Below are positions 10,440-21,469 of a stretch of 23,489 bases of DNA, in pieces. Under the pieces are notes generated by a model that saw nothing but the letters and a program-made list of their open reading frames with translations, made no database searches and was not told the DNA's origin. A program made the position numbers and the translations under genes. Each line of letters opens with the position of its first letter. Position 1 is the stretch's first letter. The stretch is from Ophiocordyceps camponoti-saundersi (nom. inval.) (lineage: Eukaryota; Ascomycota; Sordariomycetes; Hypocreales; Ophiocordycipitaceae): assembly GCA_003339415.1 (NCBI GenBank), contig PDHQ01000203.1, forward strand, positions 449-23,937, written 5' to 3'.

Positions 10440-11040
10440 CTAGTTAACCGGTAATATTATAAAGTAAGGAGTTATAGTTAAAATAAAGTTAAATATTAGT
10501 AAAAAGGCGTATATTCTAATAATAATAGTAAAATAAAAGGCGAGGTAGTTTATTTTAAAAAAAGACTAAGTATTAATATAAATAGTTATTAAGGTTATTA
10601 TAAGTTTAAAAATATACCTAAATAAAGTTAAGAGGAGAATAGTATTATATTAAGTAAATAAGTAATAACTAGCTTAGGAAAAATAAATATTTTATAAACT
10701 ATATACTTTATTATACTTAAGGTATATACCGATATATAAAGTAAATTAGTAATATAAAAAACTTCGTTATAAGTTTAAGATAGGTAATAGGAAGAGAGAG
10801 AAGTATATTACGCTTAAAAAAGTCTTTATTACCTTTTTATATATACGCTTAGGAATATTAGTTTCTTCTAAAAGTAAGCGTATAAATAAATAAAAAATAA
10901 AAGGCAGGTAATAGTTTAAAATAGTAGTAAAGTCAGCTTTATTTTAAGTAACGTGGCGAAGATAAAAGGTTTCTTGCCTAATTATAAGGAATAGCTTAAA
11001 TAGCCCTAGTTATAGAAAACTATATAAATAGTAGTAAGGA
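10440..11040 (-). pseudogene. Decayed reading frame, unknown product
   Basis: On the minus strand, in the frame with a codon starting at 11,038, about 200 codons read as protein-like sequence. It includes the piece GKKPFIFATLLKIKLTLLLF and, further down, a stop-free stretch of about 60 codons (roughly 10,795-10,625). All stops in frame are TAA or TAG. The frame differs from that of the large frame at 11,550-14,460, so it is either another gene or is separated by a frameshift. I do not recognise a family; a retroelement RNase H was considered and not supported. Confidence 0.4.
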
Positions 11041-11549
11041 TATTAAAATATATAATATATTATAGTTACTATTAGCGTTTAATATATATTATTTATTAAG
11101 AGTATAAGTTTCCTATAAGATAATTTTTTTTTCTATTTTTTTTTAAAAAAAAATAAAAAATATTAACTTATAAAAAGGGAAGAAATACTTAATTATCGTA
11201 AAAATAAAAAAAGCGCAAGTTAATATTAAAAAAACTAACTTTTATATATTCTATAAATCCCGCGCTTATAGTAACGTAGATACGAACTATTTATTCTTAT
11301 ATTATAAGCAGACTCCGCTCCTTTTATTACCTCGTAGCGATAGCCTCGAGCCGCGCCCGGAGCGACTCCGGGGGGGAGGGCGACGCTATATAAGTTAATC
11401 GTAACCGCGAAAATTTTTCACTTAGAATATAGCTTTACTCCGAATTATAATAAACTTAAACTTAAAGGTTTACTATACTTTTTACCTTATTAGAAGCTAA
11501 GGTAAGTATTAGTAAGATTATTTCGGGGGACGCCTTAGTTTTTATATAG
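11041..11549. other. Interval with GC-richer hairpin, no gene
   Basis: The first 250 bases are AT-rich without a frame I can defend. From about 11,300 the GC content rises. A perfect hairpin sits at 11,356-11,372 (stem CCCGGAG / CTCCGGG, loop CGA), followed by a G run. The surviving C is all in CpC, CpG or CpT, which RIP spares. The region may carry the 3' end of the large minus-strand frame, but stops become dense here. Confidence 0.5.
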
Positions 11550-14460
11550 GTAATTATCGAATAAGTAGTAAAATCTAAGAGGGTCCGGGGAGGCGCCCCC
11601 TTTACTCTAACTCTATTAATTAATAGTATTTTCTCGGCCGTTACGGCCGTAATTTCCTCTCTTTTCTATAGCTCTAAGGGGAGCGGAACTCCTCTAATAT
11701 AAGCTACGGTTATAGCTAAAGCGCTAGAGAAAACTATTAAAAAATAGGTTCCTAGGCGATATAAGCGTTAGCTTATAATTCGCTTTAATTCTATCGTTAC
11801 TCCGCTTTAAGTCCGAGGCCTTAAGGTAACTATAATAAATATTAATTATAAACTTTACGGGTAAGGCTAAGCTTTTATAATAAGGAAACTACTTAGCGGT
11901 AATATTATAGTAATATTTTAAAATACTATCTATAAGCTTTAGTTCGATTTAAGGTAGCTCTATACCGCTTTCGGAGAAAAGGCACGCTTAATTAGCGGAG
12001 GTTATACTCTTATCGTAAAGGGGGTACTAGCGTAGGCCTTATAATAAGGCGGTAAGAAAGCCTTTTAGAAAAAAATTAAGTTATCGAATAAGGTTTTAAT
12101 AATATAATTATATATAAAAAGATATTATTTAAAAACTTAGCGGAGTTTTTTTATAATTATTATTAATAGCGTAATAGATATAAACTAAATTTATAATAAA
12201 GGTATAATAATATAAGCGGAGATTTTTAATATAGAATTTTATAAGCTAAAAATCTAACCTTAGTAATACTTTAAATATTACTAGCTTAGATATATCGCTA
12301 AATATTATATAGTAAAGCTATAATATAGCTAGTACTCCGCCTCTCCGTATACGGAGGGCGAGTTAGCTTACCTTATAGCGTATAGAAAAAGACCGTATTA
12401 TTACCCTCTCTATTAGGGGACTTACCCCGAGTAAAATTAACTTTACCTTAAGATAAGAGCGGCGTAGGACTAAGTAAAGGATACTTATATTTCCTAACCC
12501 CGGAGATTTACGGATTAAAACTCCGTATATACCGCCCCTCCTTCCCCTTTAGCGCTAACTAAAGTTTAGTAATAGCTAAGGCGGAAACGCTAAAAAGCGA
12601 ATATAATAGCTTCGCCTCTAACCCCCTCTCTAAACTTATCTATAGCTCCGCTATAATAGTTAGGCCGCCCTTTAAAACTAGCTATTATAGGGTTTATTAT
12701 AAGCTAGCAGAACCTCTATACGTTCCTTAATTATATTAATAAAGCCTTAATCGAATAGATTATTTAAGATACTATAATTAAGCGTAGAAATTTAGTTTAT
12801 AATAATAACGATACTTAGAAAAATAAATAGCCGTATAAACTTTATACTAAACCTAGACTACGCGTACTCTTACTATTACGGACTCCGCTCCGGAGGAAAT
12901 ATTAGCTTTCTAATTACTTATTATTACTAGACCTATTTAAGATATAGAGTACTAGGTGCGGACCTAGTCTAGCCCTAAGCTAAGGTAACGCTTAAGGGGA
13001 GGGTTTTACTCCGAGTTCTCCGGTTTTTCCTACTCCTAAAATATATATAAGATAGTTCTAAGCTATATTAGGCATATTAGCGTATAAATATTATTATTAA
13101 TATTAAAAAAATATAAAAAGATATATAAGCTTTCCTTACTATTTATAGCTATTTTATAGCTTTTATTAATTAATATTATATTATATTACTAAGAAGAATA
13201 TTATTATAGCGTATCGGCCTTATTTAGTTCGCTAGTAAGAAGAGCTTATATAGCGCGTATTAAGTTTTTATATTTTAATAACGCGCTTTTAAAAGGCCGT
13301 AAGGAGTTAGTTACGGTAACCTTAAATAGTAAATTATTATCCTCCGCGGCTTATATAAACGCTAGTAAAAGCGGTATTACTAGTAGTTACTTTGTTTTAA
13401 ATATATTAAGATATATACTTAAGAAGTAGCAGTATATAAGAGGCTTATTATAAAGCTATAAGGCGTAGCTAGTAGCTTTAAAAAGACTATCTTTATAATT
13501 TATTATTATATAATAGTAAGGTAAGGTAATATCTAAGGTCTTATTATTAGCTAACTTATACTATATATCTTTATCTAACTTAAACGCTAAGAGGTTAAGC
13601 TTATCTAAAAAGATAGTATATATTTTATTATTATTTATATTAACGCTATTCGGCGGGTAGAGACGCTAGCTAGGGCGGGGAGGTAAGTAAGGTAGCGGTA
13701 TTATTTTTAAGGTATATAAGTTTCTAATAAATAGTAAGGCGGTATTAAGGATATTACCGGGATATTTTATTAAACTTAAAAATATAAAATATACCTTAAA
13801 GCTATTAGATTCTTATATATCGCGTTTAATAAAAAATCGAACTATATAGCTATATTTTATATTATTAACTAATCCGGGTAGCTATAAGTATCGAAATTCT
13901 AATAATATAGATAGTAATATATTATAAGAAAATAAAGGCTTTTTATTATAAGTATATAATATCTATTAGTTTTATCTCGTAATATTATCTATAAATAGCT
14001 AAGCTATATTATATATAAGCTACTAATTATAATAAAAAATATTTAGCTTAGTGTTAATTATAATATAAGTATTTTAGGTAATAGTATAAGTAAGACCTTT
14101 ATCGGCTATAATATTAGTAAAGTTTATCTTAAAAGTAATATTAAAAACTTATAAATAATAATTATATAAAAGTAAGGCGTTAAAACTATACTAGTTTAGA
14201 AAAGCGAGGCTTCGTTACTTAGCTTAAGGTAATATATAAGATATAAGATGCGTTAGGTAAGGAATAGGATAATACTAATATATTATATTACCGGTATTAG
14301 TTAAGTTTATAAGTTAAGGAGGCGAGGGGCGTAAAAAGGTACCGGTTTTATAAGGTAAGATTATAATAAGGAGAATATTACTTTATATAATAGTAAGTAA
14401 GGGGGATTAATAATAAGGATAAATTTAAAGATAAGGAAAAGCTTATTATAATTTATATAA
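11550..14460 (-). pseudogene. Large decayed reading frame, unknown protein
   Basis: On the minus strand one frame (codons starting at coordinates divisible by 3) can be followed for about 2.9 kb without an indel that I could detect. The best part, 13,010-13,990, has only about one stop in 25 codons, all TAA or TAG, while the other two minus frames tested on a sample of it had clearly more. It reads as real protein: pieces such as KYPGNILNTALLFIRNLYTL, IYTIFLDKLNLLAFKLDKD, FKVTVTNSLRPFKSALLKYK and an Arg/Glu/Pro-rich segment (EKPENSE). Downstream of 12,900 stops rise to roughly one in 12 and the call weakens; upstream of 14,460 the start cannot be fixed because ATG is erased. I recognise no domain. 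Its place inside direct repeats suggests a mobile-element gene. Confidence 0.55.
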
Positions 14461-15309
14461 TTAAGATTAATATATATAAAGTTTATAAGTTAATTATTAT
14501 ATAATTTTTTTTTCCCTTATATTACTTATTATATATATAAAAGTATATCTTATTACTAGCTAGAATACTTATAATAAATAAAAGGGTTTTCGCTATTTAT
14601 ATCTATATAAATATTACTTTTATAAAATAAAGCGATATTTAGTAATTTAGATAAGTTAGTTTTAGTAATACTAAAGTTAGTAAGCTATATATATAAAAAA
14701 TATATAATAGATAAGGTTTCTAATAATAGAAATATATATACTATCTATATAATATAGAAAGCGTATATATAATAAGATATCTAGAAGGGGTATATTTTTA
14801 ATACTTAGAGTATCTAATAGCGAGTTTACGAGCGGCTACGCGCGAGGTTACTAATAAGGCGGTTTTCCCTTTATAGTATTATAGTAAGGAACTATTTAAT
14901 AACCCGGACGCGATAAATATAAAGAGACTTACTATATTTAGTAAGCTACTAAAAGAGGCGGAAAGAATATAAAGAAAAGCCTTAGCTTAAGTAGAAATTA
15001 TATAATTAGAGGTTAGTTTAATAGATAAGTAGCTAGTAAGGTAAATATTACTAATAATATATAATAAGTACTAATTTTACCTAAAGTTAATATATAGGAG
15101 ACTAATCTTATATATCGAGAGATATAACTATATAATATAAGTTTTATAATATAATTTATACCTTTTATATATATATATCTTTTACTAATAATAAATAGCT
15201 ACTTATATTATATTAAGTTTTATTTTATATATAGTAAGGCGTTCCTAGATAGTTAATAATAATATAAGTATAAGTATTTTTCGAATATTAAGATATAGCG
15301 GCTATAAGT
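14461..15309. other. AT-rich interval between divergent frames
   Basis: The minus frame of the large pseudogene can be read further (to about 14,960) with stops in TAA/TAG only, but the density is no better than chance. The interval could be its 5' coding part or a divergent promoter region shared with the plus-strand frame that begins near 15,310. No promoter element can be identified in such mutated DNA. Confidence 0.35.
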
Positions 15310-15510
15310 GCCGGCGAAGTATAGCGTTATAAGGGACGTATAAAGGCGACCGGCGGTAACGCTAAACGTGGCGAGAGGGGGAGAGGGAGAAGATAACGAG
15401 GCGCGGAGTATAAGGGCGGTGGCGGCGGTAATAGCGGAGGGGTTAGGCGAGGAAAGGGAGAGGGATATAGTAAGGAGGAAAAAGGGGACTTTATAATAAT
15501 ATAAAGCACC
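15310..15510 (+). pseudogene. Gly/Arg-rich decayed coding stretch
   Basis: Unusually G-rich on the plus strand. The plus frame starting with GCC GGC at 15,309 reads about 65 codons rich in Gly, Arg and Lys, including KRGERGRGRR and a run of five Gly (about 15,414-15,428), with only three stops. Such RGG-like segments occur in nucleic-acid-binding proteins and some gag proteins, but no domain can be assigned. The minus strand here is a Pro/Leu-rich shadow. It may be the N-terminal part of the frame that follows at 15,590, although the two are not in the same frame. Confidence 0.35.
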
Positions 15511-15589
15511 GCGACTATAGTAAGGTAAAATAAGTTATTAGAAGGAAATAGTAAGTAGCAGGCGTATAGAATAAGATAAAATAACTAAT

Positions 15590-15985
15590 ATAGATAGCTA
15601 GCTAGAAAGTATTAAAAGTCTAATATTATAAATAGTAGCTAGCGAAAGAAGTAGTAAAATACTTATAAGTTCCTAAGAGAAGAGTTAATTAATTATAAGT
15701 CTATATTACTAATATCTAAAAAAGATAAATACTAGCTTATAAATATAATAATTAGGCAAAAGTACGCTTTATTAAGATAGTATAAATAGAGGGTAAGGTA
15801 GAGTATATTTTTTATAAAAAACTACTTAAGGTATTTAGCTTTAAGTATAAAAGATATAACTTAATAGCGTACGCGATATATAAGAAGGTTATATATTTAA
15901 TAATATAGAAGCGAGCGGCGGTAAGAAATTAAGATAATAATAATAATTCTACTAATTTAAAAGAGAGGCCTAAGTTCTAATAATT
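15590..15985 (+). pseudogene. Decayed reading frame, unknown product
   Basis: Plus-strand frame of about 130 codons, protein-like and basic. Readable pieces are LAKEVVKYL, VPKRRVN, IEGKVEYIFYKKLLKVFSFK (15,789-15,848), YKKVIYLI, KRAAVRN and a C-terminal DNNNNSTNLKERPKF, after which two stops follow. Stops in frame are TAA/TAG only, about one in ten, with a nearly clean stretch of about 40 codons at 15,787-15,902. It ends about 115 bases before the right direct repeat and is divergent from the large minus-strand frame. I recognise no family. Confidence 0.45.
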
Positions 15986-16099
15986 ATTTTTTTTTAACTT
16001 AAGAGATAAAAAGATATATTTTAAGAAATATATATAGGAATATATATTATTTATAGTTAATATTTTAAGAGATAGAAAAATAAAGAATAAAAAGAATAA

Positions 16100-16760
16100 G
16101 TTTAAAAAAAGAAGCTATAAAGGGACTTTAGTAGCGGTAATAGATAGGCTAAAGGAAAATAAATAAAAAGCTAGTATAAAAAGTAAGTAGGAGCTTATTT
16201 AGAGTTTAGTTAAATAGTCCCTAAATACTTTTCCTCTCTTAAAAGCTTCTAAGTATTAGAATAATAAATAGCTTTTAAAATAAGAGAGCGGTTATAACTT
16301 AGTATATAGTATAGTTTAGTTTCCTTATAAAGAGGAAGGAATTAAGCTAGAATTAGCCCTTAACCTTATCTTCTTAGCTATCTAAAAGTTATATATTATA
16401 AGTTAAGTTTTAAAAGGGACTTATAGTAAAAACGATACTAAAGGAAATTATAGTTTTATCTTATACCTTATAATTTTACACGATAAATTAGGGATTTAAA
16501 GATTTATTTTAAAGCTTTTAGTATCTAATTAAATAGTTCTTTACCCTTCTCTTTTTTTTCCTTTTATTTTTATATAGAAAATTAACCTTAAGTAACTTTA
16601 CTTATAAAGAATTATTATTTAGCTATATACCTAAAGTAAAGCCCCCCTACTCTTTTATAATAGCTAGTAACTATAATAACCTAAGAAGATATATCTTATA
16701 TATATCTACTATACTTACTTAAAGTATTTTTCTCTCCTTACTAAAATAAGTAATATATCT
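16100..16760. repeat. Direct repeat, right copy (about 660 bp)
   Basis: Same-orientation partner of 9,300-9,990, about 6.8 kb away, with the landmarks listed there (for example GTTATATATTATAAGTTAAG at 16,389-16,408 and AATTAAATAGTTCTT at 16,528-16,542). Differences are mostly transitions and small indels. Together with the left copy it bounds a 7.4-kb block of about the size of an LTR retrotransposon. Confidence 0.72.
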
Positions 16761-18189
16761 AAGCTTAAGGGAAAGCGAAATACTTAAGTTATATTATAAA
16801 GTAAGGTATAAGCTAAGCTTTTATAAATATAAGGGATTTAGAGTAAGCGTTAAGAGAGGCCTTTTCGTAAATTCTAAAATAATTCTATATTTAATATAAT
16901 TATAATATTAGTATAGGTACTAAACTTTATAGATATATCTTAAACCTCCTTAATCTCTAAGTTATAATAAATAAAGCTAATATTAAAACTAGCTATAAAT
17001 TCTTATTAGCGGGAAGTAAATTAAGGGGAGTTAATATTATTAGAGGGATTTATTATAATTTAGAAAGTAAAAAGCGGAAGGTAGTTTAAAGAGTAAGGGA
17101 GGCGATTATAGTAAGTAGCTTAGATAGCGTCCTAAATATCCTAAAACTTTATTTTATTATATTTAGTTAGTTTTAACTATAAATTTTCTTTTTTTTTAAA
17201 GTAAGGTTAATATTTTATATAATTTATATAATAAGTAAGTATTATAACCTAAAAGCTAGTTATTATAATAGCTTTCTTTATAGCGGTAAGCTAGGTAAGG
17301 GTATATTATATAGTAAGGTAAGATATATTAAAAGTTAGGTTAATAGACTTATTAGCTTATTATAGAAAGCGAGTAAGGTAAGCTTAGTTATTACGGATCT
17401 TTATAAAATATATTTCTTATTATTTTTTAAGTTAATAAAAAAGAAAGATAATAATTATAAAAAGTTTAAGAATAAATTACTTAGAAGATATAATAAAGGT
17501 AGGGATAGCGGTAGCGTATATTAATATATACTAAGTAGAAGAGTAAAGTAAAGTATTAGCTTAAGCTTAAATAGGGATATATAAAAGAGTAGGGGGTAGT
17601 AAGGAAGGAGGGGGTTTTATATCCGAAGAAATAAAGAGGTGAATATATTATATCTTACTTAAATATATAAATAGAAGGACGGTAAAGTAAATTAGAGGCG
17701 TAGTAATAAAAACGGCAAAGAAATACTAACGAAAAGAAGAGAGAAAAAGGGCGTTTATTTCCGTTTCTTTAAGGGAGGTAAGGTTATTATATAGCTATAA
17801 ATCGCTAAGGGAATTAGGAAAATAATAATATCGGTATTAATTATAGATATTTAAGGCGTTTATATATTACGGTAAGACGCGATAAGATTCGATAAAATAC
17901 GATAAGATAAGGAAAGCTAAAAACTTAAAAAGGGAGAAAAAGCGTAATAAAGCTTATATATAGTAAAGTTAGGTAGTAAATAATAAAATAATTTCTTATA
18001 AATTTATAATAGCTACGCTTAATAATATAAAGTAGCTAGTTAAGAGGCATAACGCCTTATAATAAAAGTATAAATAAAGGGAGAAATTATATAACCTTAG
18101 CCTCTATCCTTAATCTTTTTTAGATAAATAGTTATACTTAAGTAAAATTAAGTATAGCGATTTTACTCCTTTAAAGCACTTATTTTCCC
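16761..18189. other. AT-rich interval, no identifiable gene
   Basis: By position this should hold the reverse transcriptase and RNase H of the Copia element read from the right, but I found no trace of the catalytic Asp-Asp region or of other RT motifs in any minus frame. A minus frame at about 17,100-16,790 is mildly protein-like with many stops. Either the 3' half of the element was lost, or it is mutated beyond reading by eye. The near-repeat GATAAGATTCGATAAAATACG occurs at about 17,880-17,910. Confidence 0.4.
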
Positions 18190-19640
18190 TTACTATATCG
18201 CTACTAGATAGTAAGGAGGAGAAGGAGGGTAAATATATAAACTAAAGAAAGGGACGTAAAAGGGGTAAACTGCTATAGTTTAATAACTAAACTTAAAAGT
18301 AAGTAGTTAGCTAAAGGGAACGTTAAGGGGTAATATAAGATAGGAACTAAGGGTATTAACTAGCTTCTAAGGATAAGTTAATATATTATAGCTATAAGAT
18401 TATAGGAGGCTTTATATATAGGTAATTAGCCCTCGCTATTATTAATAAGGTTTTGCTAGCCCTCTTTACAAGGCCGTTCTCTTATAGATTATATAAGGGC
18501 GAATAAAGTAAAATAAAGCTATCTTCTCGTCCGAAGCCTTAATCGCCTTACTCTTAAACTTATAAGTATTATTAAAAGCTATTATAGCTATAGGAATTCC
18601 TCGTAAAAAAATATCGAGCTATTTTTTCTATTAATAAAAAAGCTAAAAGGACTAACCCTTCGTTATAGTAAGTATTATCTAATAGAAATTTTATAAAGGC
18701 GTTAATTTCGTATAAGCTATAGCGTATATTACCTATTTTTAGTTAATTATACTTAATTAAATTATAGAAAAAAATAGCGAAGAACGTTAAGGGCCTTACT
18801 AGCAGATCCCTATTAAATATAATATTAGCTTTAGTAAATTAATAAGCTTAGTATAAGAAGCTTTCTAAGGTGCTTTTATTAATTAAAATCCTTACTTTTT
18901 AACAAGCTAAGGTAACCTTCTCTTTGCTAATATTTACGAGGCGCTTATACTTAATAGTAAAATTAGCCTTAAAGCCCTTTTTTAGCGTTTTATATAGTAA
19001 AGTAGCGAATACTTAGATTATAGTTTAATCGCCGCTTATAGCAGCTATATAAATAACTTAAAGTTAATTATTAAGGCGTTAAATATACTTTTTAGTGCCT
19101 CTTATAATAAGGATATATATTTTAAAGTTTATAATAACGCCCCTTCCCTTTAGAGCGCTTATACTTATTAAATTCGCTTAAATATTAAGGTAGTAGAAAA
19201 CCTGCGATATAATAATCGAATTACTATTAGGCAGGTCTATCTTAACCTTGCCCTTTACTTAAGGCTAAAAGTCTCCGCTATTAGCTACGCGGAAAAAGTT
19301 AATAACGGTATTTTCGTAAATCTTAATAAATAATCCGGGGATATTAAAAATATACCCTTTAGCTTCTAAGTAATATATAATATTATCGCGTTTAACGCTA
19401 CAGCTAATAGCTATTAATTTATAAGTTTGCCTAGCTTTAATAATAGCTTCTAATATTATAATTTACTTTTAATACTAACTTATATATTAAGGCGGCGGGT
19501 AAAGCTTTAAGTGTAGTATTTAGTAATTATCCTCCGTGCGAGGCTAGCTGCCCTTAGGAAGAAAGTATTTATAATTAAGATAACGGCCTTTCCGCCTTTC
19601 TATTATAAGAGAAGAGGCTCTTCGATAATAATTACCGTAG
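18190..19640 (-). pseudogene. Ty1/Copia retrotransposon polyprotein remnant
   Basis: On the minus strand one frame runs from about 19,640 to 18,360 and continues one frame over to about 18,190. In order it shows: a zinc-knuckle-like segment at about 19,590-19,520 (Cys codons appear as Tyr, as RIP makes of TGC/TGT; a His site as a stop); a weak match to the protease region where the usual LDSGA reads LEAKG; the GAG-pre-integrase region (VKGKVKIDLPNSNSIIIS, then NLISISALKGRGVIINF, about 19,250-19,130); and an integrase core with an Asp at 18,808-18,806 in NRDLLVRPLT and the conserved ENGLVKRA at about 18,480-18,455, followed by TLLIIARANY. This block order is that of the Copia superfamily, whose integrase inserts the element cDNA. 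Stops are TAA/TAG only, roughly one in 15 codons. No RT or RNase H was found downstream. It is certainly inactive. Confidence 0.78.
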
Positions 19641-20220
19641 CCTTATGCCCTACCTTAACTATTCTCTTATTTTACCTCTTTATTCTTCGTATTCTAGTTA
19701 GTAGAAAAGGTATCTTTTTTATTATTATTAATAAGATTAGCGTAGCTTTAAAGTAACGCTAAGATCCTTTACTTTATTAGTAGCTCCTTATTAGTAAGCT
19801 TATATATAAAATCCTTAGATTAAAGAGGTATATAATATTTAATCGCGTTAATTATAGCCGAAATAAACTATCCTTTATATTAATCCGGTATTATAATACT
19901 AAGTTAGCCTTATAAATAATTAAGGCGCTTAATAAAGGCCCTAAATATTATAAAGCTCTCTGCTATTATAATAAATATCCTCCCTTATTAAAATTAAGAA
20001 AGTTACCCTTAATATAGCGTTATACCTCTCCTTAATAAGATATCTTATTAATAGCTTTTAATATTTAATAAGCTATATAGTTTAAATTCTAACCGCTGTT
20101 ACGAATACCGAATATAACGCTATTTTTATAATAGTATATAATAAGCTTTCGATAACTTTTAGCCTTAATAAGTAGAGTTTTTCTTAGCAAGGCTTATTTC
20201 TTAATATAATATACTTAAAC
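19641..20220 (-). pseudogene. Possible Copia gag remnant
   Basis: Directly upstream of the zinc-knuckle-like segment, where gag is expected in a Copia element. Minus-strand pieces such as LGPLLSALIIYKANLVL and INIKDSLFRL (about 19,945-19,855) read as protein, but frames shift and stops are dense. Gag sequences diverge too fast to identify by eye. The call rests on position next to the polyprotein remnant, not on motifs. Confidence 0.35.
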
Positions 20221-20538
20221 GGGTATTTATAAACCTAAAAAGGTATATATAATTCTAACTTAAATTAGTAGTAATTATAACTTTATAGCGTTTATTATAG
20301 TAAAGCAGACTTAGATTAAGGTTTTAATATAAAGTATAAAAAGAATTATTTAAAACCCGCGTAATTAGGCGCGACGGGCGTATAACCTATTATATTATAC
20401 TAGGTGCCTCTTATCGGGCTATATTATATTAATATTAAGTTTAACTATAATAGCTTATTTATACTAATTTAATATACTAAGTACTTAAACCTAACTAAGG
20501 TCGAGGCCTAATAAGTTTAAATATAAACTTAAACCTAA
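20221..20538. other. AT-rich interval, no gene seen
   Basis: Lies between the Copia remnant and the foldback. If the Copia element were complete its 5' LTR would be near here. I could not find a matching copy on the other side of the coding region, so no LTR is called. Confidence 0.4.
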
Positions 20539-20925
20539 ACTAAGTATTATATATATTAAGCTAACTATTAGGTCCGACCTTAGCTAACTAAAAACCTACT
20601 TTTAAAATATATAATTTAACTACTATATATAGGCTTAATACTTTATAAAATAAAGGTAAGGACTTTACTTACTTATTAATATTAATTTAAGGAAAAATAA
20701 TTAAATAATTCTAAAAAAAATATAATAATAACTATTATAAAAACTTATATTTAAAGTATATTATATATTAATTATCTATTTATCGGAATTAATATATATA
20801 GGTAAGTAAAGTTATAACTTTTATTTTATAAAATACTACGCTTATTAAATTATATAATTTAAAAGTAAGTTTTTAGTTAGCTAAAGTTAGACCTAATAGT
20901 TAGCTTAAAATTATACTAACTTAAA
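20539..20925. repeat. Foldback element (long inverted repeat)
   Basis: The left arm (about 20,540-20,690) and the reverse complement of the right arm (about 20,785-20,925) match over about 140 bases. The best block is TTAAGCTAACTATTAGGTC (20,556-20,574) against its reverse complement ending at 20,908, followed on both arms by TTAGCTAACTAAAAAC, TACTTTTAAA, TATATAATTTA, TTTATAAAATAAA and ACTTTACTTAC. The arms are separated by about 95 bases of AT-rich DNA. Differences are mostly transitions. It fits a miniature inverted-repeat or foldback transposon remnant; no coding capacity is visible. Confidence 0.7.
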
Positions 20926-21469
20926 CTATAAGGATTAGTTAAATTATTAGAATTAAGTAACGTAATATTATACTTTAATTAATAGATTAAGAATATATAT
21001 AAAAAAATATTAAAATATATTTAAGGTAAATAAGCTATAAGGATATAAGGCTATAATACTAAAAGTAATAATATTAGAAGCTATAATACCGAAGGGGTTT
21101 AAATCCCTTAAGAGCGTAAGCTAACGAAAACTCCTTATTTTTAACGCTACCTAAGTAAGTAATTTACTACGCGGATAATCCCTTAGTTTAGGTTTAATTT
21201 TTAGTATAATAATATTAGGCGAGAACTTAGCTTATATTATCTTAGCTGCTACCTCGAAAAATATAATATTAAGCGCGGTAGCGCTAGCTTTAGGAATAAA
21301 AAAAGCGTATATAATATACGCTATCGTTTAAGATAGCGATCTAAGCTTAGTAAGTAATAAGGCACTTCCTTAATCTTATTAATCTTATATATAGTTTTAA
21401 ACTCTTAAATAGCGGTAGCTTTACGCTTCTTATAAAGAAAGAATAAATCTTTATTTATTATATCGGTTT
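20926..21469. other. AT-rich interval with first satellite motif
   Basis: No gene was seen. At 21,163-21,180 the variant TTTACTACGCGGATAATC introduces the motif that dominates the following 2 kb. C-containing codon-like text around 21,100-21,400 does not form a frame I can defend. Confidence 0.4.

Noticed and set aside
10440..11040. Gypsy RNase H domain
   Set aside because: The piece KKPFIFATLL resembles the start of that domain superficially, but the expected Thr-Asp-His further on is absent and could not have been changed into what is seen by C-to-T mutation.
15327..15509. 60-residue minus-strand ORF rich in Pro and Leu
   Set aside because: It starts at GTG, not ATG, and is the complement of the G-rich plus-strand segment; low-complexity Pro/Leu content is what a G-rich strand yields. 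It has no domain and no conserved copy, so it is treated as a shadow.
16790..17100. Copia RT/RNase H in the minus frame
   Set aside because: The text is mildly protein-like but stops are about one in eight codons and none of the RT signature motifs could be found.
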